Origin: Stenotrophomonas panacihumi
GTDB taxonomy: Bacteria; Pseudomonadota; Gammaproteobacteria; Xanthomonadales; Xanthomonadaceae
DNA: 54,761 bases
Reading direction: 5' to 3'
NCBI RefSeq assembly: GCF_001431645.1
Contig: NZ_LLXU01000053.1
Location: 1-54,761 of the forward strand
The translations under genes were made by a program, and so were the position numbers. Positions 49,379 through 54,761 of the stretch are shown here, one piece after another. Under the pieces are notes generated by a model. The model was not told where the DNA came from. It searched no databases and saw only the letters and a program-made list of their open reading frames with translations. Position 1 is the stretch's first letter. Each line of letters opens with the position of its first letter.

Positions 49379-52243
49379 ATGCGACACGGCAATCAGGGTA
49401 TCCAGCGGCGTGCGCTGGCGCAGGGGCTGGCGGTTTCGCTGGCGGCATTGGCACTGGCCGGCACCGCCGGCGCGCAGGAAGTGCAGCGCAACGCCGAAGG
49501 CGTGGTGGTCAAGCCGGCGCAGGCCGGTGCGGCCGCGGTGCGGCTGCAGGTGGTCGATGACGGCATCATCCGCGTCAGCGCCGATCCGAAGGGCGAGTTC
49601 AAGCGCTCCGAGAGCCTGATGCGCGCGCCGACCGGCAAGCCGGTGCCGTCGTTCCAGGTGGCCGAGCAGGGCGGCGAAGTGCAGCTGAAGACCGCGAAGG
49701 TCACCGCGCACGTCTCCACCGCCGATGGCCATGTCAGCTTCACCGACGCCAACGGCAAGGAAGTGCTCTCCGAAGTGGCCGGCGGCCGCACGTTCACCCC
49801 GATCAAGGTCGACGGCAAGGATGGCCTGCTGAGCACCCGCCAGCGCTTCACCTCGCCGGACGGCGAAGGCATCTACGGCTTCGGCCAGCACCAGCAGGGC
49901 TGGATGGACCAGAAGGGCCGCAACGTCGAGCTGCTGCAGAGCAATATCGACCTGGCCGTGCCGTTCCTCGTCTCCAGCCGCAACTACGGCCTGCTGTGGG
50001 ACAACAACTCGATCACCCGCCTGGGCGACCCGCGCGGCCTGCAGCCGCTGGACAAGTCGCTCAAGCTGTATGACGCCAAGGGCAAGCCTGGTGCGCTGAC
50101 CGCGCGTTACTCGGTCAACGGCAAGCAGGTGGTGGAGCGTCGCGAAAGCGAGATCAACTACGAATACATCAAGGACCTGGTGAAGTTCCCGGCCAAGGCC
50201 AAGCCGGCCAAGGAAGGGCGCGCCACGGTCAGCTGGGAAGGCGACATCGAAGCGCTCAGCGGCGGCGAGCACAGCTTCTCGCTGTACTCCAGCGAGTACG
50301 CCAAGCTGTGGGTGGACGGCAAGCTGGTGCTGGACCGCTGGCGCCAGAACTGGAACCCGTGGCACCACGAGTTCACCCTGGAACTGGAGCCGGGCCAGCG
50401 CCACCACGTCAAGGTGGAGTGGGACCTGATCGACCCGAGCTACATCGCGCTGCTGCACCGCGACCCGCTGCCGGCGGCCGAGGCCAAGGACCTGTCGCTG
50501 TGGTCGGAGGCCGGCCAGATCATCGATTACTACTTCGTGGCCGGCGCCAACACCGACCAGGTCATCGGTGGCTACCGCGAGCTGACCGGCAAGGCCGTGC
50601 TGCTGCCCAAGTGGGCCTACGGCTTCTGGCAGAGCCGCGAGCGTTACAAGAACCAGAAGGAGATGGAGGACGTGGTGGCCGAGTACCGCCGCCGCAACCT
50701 GCCGCTGGACAACATCGTGCTCGACTGGTCGTACTGGCCGCAGGACGCCTGGGGCTCGCACGATTTCGACAAGCAGTTCTGGCCCGACCCGGATGCGATG
50801 GTCAAGTACTTCCATGACCACAACACCCACATGATGATTTCGATCTGGCCGAAGTTCTATCCGAACACGGAGAACTACAAGGAGCTGGCGTCGAAGGGCT
50901 ACATGTTCACCAAGAACGTGGATGCCGGCGAGCTGGACTGGATCGGCAACGGCTACCTCAACGCCTTCTACGACCCGTTCGCGGTCGAGGCGCAGAAGAT
51001 CTACTGGCGCCAGATCAACGAGAAGCTCAACAGCAAGGGCATCGATGCCTGGTGGATGGACGCCGACGAGCCGGACATCCATTCCAACCTCGACGTGGGC
51101 ACCCGCAAGGAGCGCCTGACCCCGAACGCGCTGGGCTCCTCGACCGAGTACTTCAACGCCTTCCCGTTGCCGCACACCCACGGCGTCTACGAGGGCGACC
51201 GCGAAGCCGACAACAAGCGCGTCTTCATCCTCTCGCGCAAGGGCTATGCCGGCACGCAGCGCAACGCGGTGGCGGTGTGGAGTGGCGACATCGTCTCGCG
51301 CTGGGACAACATGAAGGAGCAGATCTCCGCCGGCGTGAACCTGTCGATGTCGGGCCTGCCGAACTGGACCTTCGACATCGGCGGCTTCTCGGTGGAGAAG
51401 CGCTACGAGACCCAGGACCCGGCGCACCTGCCGGAGTGGCGTGAGCTGCAGACGCGCTGGTTCCAGTTCGGCGCGTTCGTGCCGCTGTTCCGCTCGCACG
51501 GCCAGTTCCCGTACCGCGAGATCTGGAACATCGCCCCGGAAGGCACGCCGTTCTACGCCTCGATGGCGTACTACGACCGCCTGCGCTACACCCTGATGCC
51601 CTACATCTACACCCTGGCCGGCGATACCTATCACCGCGACGGCTCGATGATGCGTGGCCTCATGATGGACTTCCCGAACGACGCCAAGGTCGCCGACCTC
51701 AACGACGAGTACCTGTTCGGCCCGGCCTTCCTGGTCGCCCCGGTCACCGAGTTTGGCGCCACCTCGCGTCCGGTGTACCTGCCGGCCGGCACCTCCTGGC
51801 TCGACTTCTACACCGGCAAGCGCTACGAGGGTGGCCAGTCGATCACCGCCGATGCGCCGATCGAGCGCATGCCGCTGTTCGTGCGTGCCGGCGCCATCGT
51901 GCCGACCGGCCCGGTGCAGCAGTACGTCGACCAGCAGGCCGACGCCCCGGTGACGATCGTGGTCTACACCGGCGCCGACGGTGCGTTCTCGCTGTACGAG
52001 GATGACGGCCTGGGCTACGGCTACGAGAAGGGCGAGTTCAGCCGCATCCCGCTGGCGTGGGACGAGGCCAAGGGCGAGCTGCGCATCGGCGCGCGCGAAG
52101 GCCAGTGGCCGGGCATGCAGGCCAAGCGCACGTTCAAGGTGCGCTTCGTCAGCGGCCCGCGCGAGGACGCCGGCCAGCTCGAGCCGAAGGCCGACACGCA
52201 GGTGCAGTACGCCGGCAAGGCAGTCGTCGTGAAGCGCAAGTAA
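49379..52243 (+). CDS. GH31 alpha-xylosidase with PA14-like insert
   Basis: A 954-residue enzyme that removes non-reducing-end alpha-xylose from xyloglucan oligosaccharides. A Sec signal ends near GTAGA-QE. A PA14-like domain is inserted in the N-terminal part (~235-370, SGGEHSFSLYSSEYAKLWVDGKLVLDRW), as in Cellvibrio Xyl31A, where it helps bind longer oligosaccharides. The nucleophile is Asp561 (WWMDADEPD), the acid/base Asp637 (WSGDIVSRWD). The ATG at 49379 is preferred over the GTG at 49373 because GGGAG is correctly spaced only for the ATG. Confidence 0.94.
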   Translation: MRHGNQGIQRRALAQGLAVSLAALALAGTAGAQEVQRNAEGVVVKPAQAGAAAVRLQVVDDGIIRVSADPKGEFKRSESLMRAPTGKPVPSFQVAEQGGEVQLKTAKVTAHVSTADGHVSFTDANGKEVLSEVAGGRTFTPIKVDGKDGLLSTRQRFTSPDGEGIYGFGQHQQGWMDQKGRNVELLQSNIDLAVPFLVSSRNYGLLWDNNSITRLGDPRGLQPLDKSLKLYDAKGKPGALTARYSVNGKQVVERRESEINYEYIKDLVKFPAKAKPAKEGRATVSWEGDIEALSGGEHSFSLYSSEYAKLWVDGKLVLDRWRQNWNPWHHEFTLELEPGQRHHVKVEWDLIDPSYIALLHRDPLPAAEAKDLSLWSEAGQIIDYYFVAGANTDQVIGGYRELTGKAVLLPKWAYGFWQSRERYKNQKEMEDVVAEYRRRNLPLDNIVLDWSYWPQDAWGSHDFDKQFWPDPDAMVKYFHDHNTHMMISIWPKFYPNTENYKELASKGYMFTKNVDAGELDWIGNGYLNAFYDPFAVEAQKIYWRQINEKLNSKGIDAWWMDADEPDIHSNLDVGTRKERLTPNALGSSTEYFNAFPLPHTHGVYEGDREADNKRVFILSRKGYAGTQRNAVAVWSGDIVSRWDNMKEQISAGVNLSMSGLPNWTFDIGGFSVEKRYETQDPAHLPEWRELQTRWFQFGAFVPLFRSHGQFPYREIWNIAPEGTPFYASMAYYDRLRYTLMPYIYTLAGDTYHRDGSMMRGLMMDFPNDAKVADLNDEYLFGPAFLVAPVTEFGATSRPVYLPAGTSWLDFYTGKRYEGGQSITADAPIERMPLFVRAGAIVPTGPVQQYVDQQADAPVTIVVYTGADGAFSLYEDDGLGYGYEKGEFSRIPLAWDEAKGELRIGAREGQWPGMQAKRTFKVRFVSGPREDAGQLEPKADTQVQYAGKAVVVKRK

Positions 52244-52256
52244 GCGGAGCGACCCC

Positions 52257-54635
52257 ATGGCCTTGGAACTGAGTCGTCGCGAACTGTGCAAGGCCGTGGG
52301 TCTGGGGGCCGCCGCGATGGTGGCGGCCCCTGGCGCGCTGGCGGCGCACCGTCCCCTCCCGACGGTGCCGCCGCCGGTGGCGCCGGACGGCGAACTGGTC
52401 TTGTGGTATCCGCGCCCGGCCACCGAATGGGTGGAGGCGCTGCCGGTCGGCAATGGCCGGCTCGGCGCGATGGTGTGGGGCGGGCTGGCGCATGAGCGCC
52501 TGCAGCTCAACGAGGACACGCTGTACGCGGGCGGTCCGTATGACGCCACCAACCCGAAGGCGCTGGAGACGTTGCCGAAGGTGCGCGAGCTGGTGTTCGC
52601 CGGGCGCTACGCCGAGGGCGAGGCGCTGGCCGACGCGGGCATGCTTTCGCGCCCGCTGAAGCAGATGCCGTACCAGCCGCTGGCTGACCTGCTGCTGGAT
52701 TTCGACCGCGCCGATGGCGCGGCCGGGTATCGCCGCGAGCTGGACCTGGACAGCGCCACGGCGAGCACGCGCTTCCGTTCGGAAGGGCGCAACCACCTGC
52801 GCGAGGTGTTTGTCTCGCCCGATGCGCAATGCATCGTGGTGCGGCTGAGCACCGACAAGCCGGGTGGCATCTCGCTGCGTGTGGGCATCGACAGCCCGCA
52901 GGACGGCGAGGTCACGGTGGACGGCGACGGCCTCCTGTTCGCCGGCCGCAACCCCGGCCGCGAGGGCATCGAGGGCAAGCTGTCGTTTGCGCTGCGCGTG
53001 CTGCCGCTGGCCAAGGGCGGCAAGGTGACGCTGCGGCGCGACCGCATCCGCGTCGAGGGCGCGGACGAACTGGTGCTGCTGCTCACCGCGGCGACCAGCT
53101 ACAAGCGTTTCGACGACGTCAGTGGCGACCCGCTGGCGATCACCGCCGCGCAGCTGGCCGTCGCCCGCAAGGTGCCGTATGCCACGCTGCGCGAAGACCA
53201 CCTGGCCGCGCATCGCACGCTGTTCCGTCGCGTGGCGATCGACCTGGGCCGCAGCGAGGCGATGCAGCGGCCGACGCACGAGCGCGTGCGCGACTTCGCC
53301 GCGGGCGGCGACCCGCAGCTGGCGGCGCTGTACCACCAGTACGGGCGCTACCTGCTGATCTGCAGTTCGCGCGCCGGCAGCCAGCCGGCGAACCTGCAGG
53401 GCATCTGGAACGAGTTGATGTCGCCGCCGTGGGAGAGCAAGTACACGGTCAACATCAACACCGAGATGAACTACTGGCCGGCGGAAGCCAACGCGCTGCA
53501 CGAGTGCGTGGAGCCGCTGGAGCGGATGTTGTTCGAGCTCTCGCAGACCGGTGCGCATACGGCCAGGGCGATGTACGACGCGCCGGGTTGGGTGGTGCAC
53601 AACAACACCGACCTGTGGCGTTCGGCCGGCCCCATCGACGGGGCGCAGTGGAGCCTGTGGCCGACCGGTGGCGCATGGCTGCTGCAGCAGCTGTGGGACC
53701 GCTGGGATTACGGGCGCGATCGTGCGTACCTGGAAAAGATCTACCCGCTGTTCAAGGGCGCGGCGGCGTTCTTCGTGGCGACGCTGGTGCGCGACCCGGG
53801 CACTGGCGCGATGGTGACCAACCCGTCGATCTCGCCGGAGAACCAGCATCCGTTCGGGGCGGCGCTGTGCGCGGGGCCGACGATGGATGCGCAGATCCTG
53901 CGCGATCTGTTCGCGCAATGCGTGGCGATGGGCAAGTTGTTGGGGGTCGATGCGGACTTCGGGGAGAAGCTGGTGGCGCTGCGCGAGCAGCTGCCGCCGA
54001 ACCGCATCGGCAAGGCAGGGCAGCTGCAGGAGTGGCAGCAGGACTGGGACATGGAAGCGCCGGAGATCCACCATCGGCACGTATCGCATCTGTATGCGTT
54101 GCATCCTTCCAGCCAGATCAACGTGCGCGATACGCCGGCCCTGGCGGCGGCGGCGCGACGTTCGCTGGAGATCCGCGGGGACAATGCCACCGGTTGGGGA
54201 ATCGGTTGGCGGTTGAACCTGTGGGCGCGGTTGCGCGACGGGGAGCACGCGTACCACATCCTGCAGCTGCTGCTGGCGCCGGAGCGCAGCTATCCGAACC
54301 TGTTCGATGCGCATCCGCCGTTCCAGATCGACGGCAATTTCGGCGGCACCGCCGGGATCACCGAGATGCTGCTGCAGAGCTGGGGCGGGAGCGTGTTCCT
54401 GCTGCCCGCGTTGCCGAAGGCCTGGCCGCGGGGCGAGGTGAAGGGGTTGCGAGTGCGGGGGGCGGCCTCTGTTGACCTTCGCTGGGCTGAGGGGGTGTTG
54501 GTCGAGGCTGTGCTGCGTAGTGATTCCGGTGGCCGGTATGAGCTGGTCTATGGGGAGCAGGTGGTTTCTGTCGACCTGAAGGCTGGGCGTAGCGCTTCGT
54601 TGCGTTTGGCTGGGGGGCGGTTGGTTCGCGCTTGA
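52257..54635 (+). CDS. GH95 alpha-L-fucosidase (inverting)
   Basis: A 792-residue enzyme for alpha-1,2-fucose on xyloglucan side chains. The N-terminus has a twin-arginine motif (LSRRELCK) before a hydrophobic stretch ending in ALAAH, so Tat export is likely. The GH95 catalytic residues appear as Asn399/Asn401 (NINTEMNY), Glu528 (SISPENQHP) and Asp692 (QIDGNFGG), by comparison with Bifidobacterium AfcA. Some GH95 enzymes act on alpha-L-galactose. It is the last gene before element E5; its final ~65 codons shift to G/T endings. Confidence 0.92.
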   Translation: MALELSRRELCKAVGLGAAAMVAAPGALAAHRPLPTVPPPVAPDGELVLWYPRPATEWVEALPVGNGRLGAMVWGGLAHERLQLNEDTLYAGGPYDATNPKALETLPKVRELVFAGRYAEGEALADAGMLSRPLKQMPYQPLADLLLDFDRADGAAGYRRELDLDSATASTRFRSEGRNHLREVFVSPDAQCIVVRLSTDKPGGISLRVGIDSPQDGEVTVDGDGLLFAGRNPGREGIEGKLSFALRVLPLAKGGKVTLRRDRIRVEGADELVLLLTAATSYKRFDDVSGDPLAITAAQLAVARKVPYATLREDHLAAHRTLFRRVAIDLGRSEAMQRPTHERVRDFAAGGDPQLAALYHQYGRYLLICSSRAGSQPANLQGIWNELMSPPWESKYTVNINTEMNYWPAEANALHECVEPLERMLFELSQTGAHTARAMYDAPGWVVHNNTDLWRSAGPIDGAQWSLWPTGGAWLLQQLWDRWDYGRDRAYLEKIYPLFKGAAAFFVATLVRDPGTGAMVTNPSISPENQHPFGAALCAGPTMDAQILRDLFAQCVAMGKLLGVDADFGEKLVALREQLPPNRIGKAGQLQEWQQDWDMEAPEIHHRHVSHLYALHPSSQINVRDTPALAAAARRSLEIRGDNATGWGIGWRLNLWARLRDGEHAYHILQLLLAPERSYPNLFDAHPPFQIDGNFGGTAGITEMLLQSWGGSVFLLPALPKAWPRGEVKGLRVRGAASVDLRWAEGVLVEAVLRSDSGGRYELVYGEQVVSVDLKAGRSASLRLAGGRLVRA

Positions 54636-54679
54636 ATCCCTTCGGCGTTTTTGTTCTGGTCGCGCGGCGCCCGGGGGCA

Positions 54680-54761
54680 GGCCCTTTCCGGGACACGCCG
54701 TAAACCCATCCATGGGGGCTCGTCGGCGACATCCATGTCGCCAACGGTCCCGGAAAGGGCC
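54680..54761 (+). repeat. Palindromic element E5, cut by window end
   Basis: Left arm 54680-54694 (GGCCCTTTCCGGGAC) is complementary to 54747-54761, the last bases of the window. The core has both TCCA-loop hairpins and differs from E2 by one base (GTAAACCC for GTGAACCC). It follows the GH95 gene. The stem probably continues outside, as GCCCGGGGGCA precedes the left arm. Confidence 0.88.

Noticed and set aside
49253..52552. Open frame of 1099 codons on the minus strand opposite GH31
   Set aside because: Antisense shadow of a gene with clear catalytic motifs; no ribosome site or family resemblance.

Overview
The window is GC-rich bacterial chromosome, almost fully coding, and most likely from the Xanthomonadaceae/Lysobacteraceae (a Pseudoxanthomonas-, Luteimonas- or Xanthomonas-like genus). 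The reasons are the gene order rlmE-ftsH-folP-miaA-hfq-hflX and lexA-recA-recX-alaS-csrA-tRNA-Ser, a LexA operator of the Xanthomonas type (TTAG-N6-TACTA), two TonB-dependent receptors of the Xanthomonas/Caulobacter type, and a xyloglucan-degradation gene order like the one described in Xanthomonas. The genus cannot be fixed from the sequence alone.

Layout. 1-3672: an smr-domain gene, divergent from surE-pcm-yqaA-nlpD. 3765-10904: two small minus-strand genes, then rlmE, ftsH, folP (preceded by an 18-codon coupled upstream ORF), miaA, hfq and hflX. 10975-19444: pncC, ubiB, the SOS core lexA-recA-recX, alaS, csrA and tRNA-Ser(GCU). 19517-28900: mostly small accessory and housekeeping genes, including a pirin/LysR divergent pair, a DedA-rhodanese fusion, tRNA-Arg(ACG), thiD, a PIN-PhoH protein, a PrxQ/BCP peroxiredoxin and gcvR. 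29067-30903: dapA, a short BamC-like lipoprotein and fdxA.

30979-54635 is a catabolic island. On the minus strand, five tightly packed genes (SDR dehydrogenase, dgoA, dgoD, SMP-30 lactonase, dgoK) encode what looks like a complete De Ley-Doudoroff route from galactose to pyruvate and glyceraldehyde-3-phosphate. A LysR regulator diverges from them. On the plus strand follow two TonB-dependent receptors and five enzymes: GH74 endo-xyloglucanase, CE20-type xyloglucan acetylesterase, GH35 beta-galactosidase lipoprotein, GH31 alpha-xylosidase with a PA14-like insert, and GH95 alpha-L-fucosidase with a Tat-like signal. Read together, this is a xyloglucan utilisation locus in which galactose removed from the side chains feeds the adjacent galactonate operon. 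No inner-membrane sugar transporter is present in the window.

The least expected signal is a family of long palindromic intergenic elements (five copies, two cut by the window ends). Each has an outer stem whose sequence differs from copy to copy but whose two arms stay complementary. Inside is a nearly invariant core with two small hairpins, both with TCCA loops. The elements sit downstream of gene 3' ends. The strand running 5'->3' toward each hairpin is strongly G+T rich, and the bias reaches into the neighbouring coding sequence: the last 25 sense codons of the smr gene all end in G or T. I know of no described function for this arrangement.
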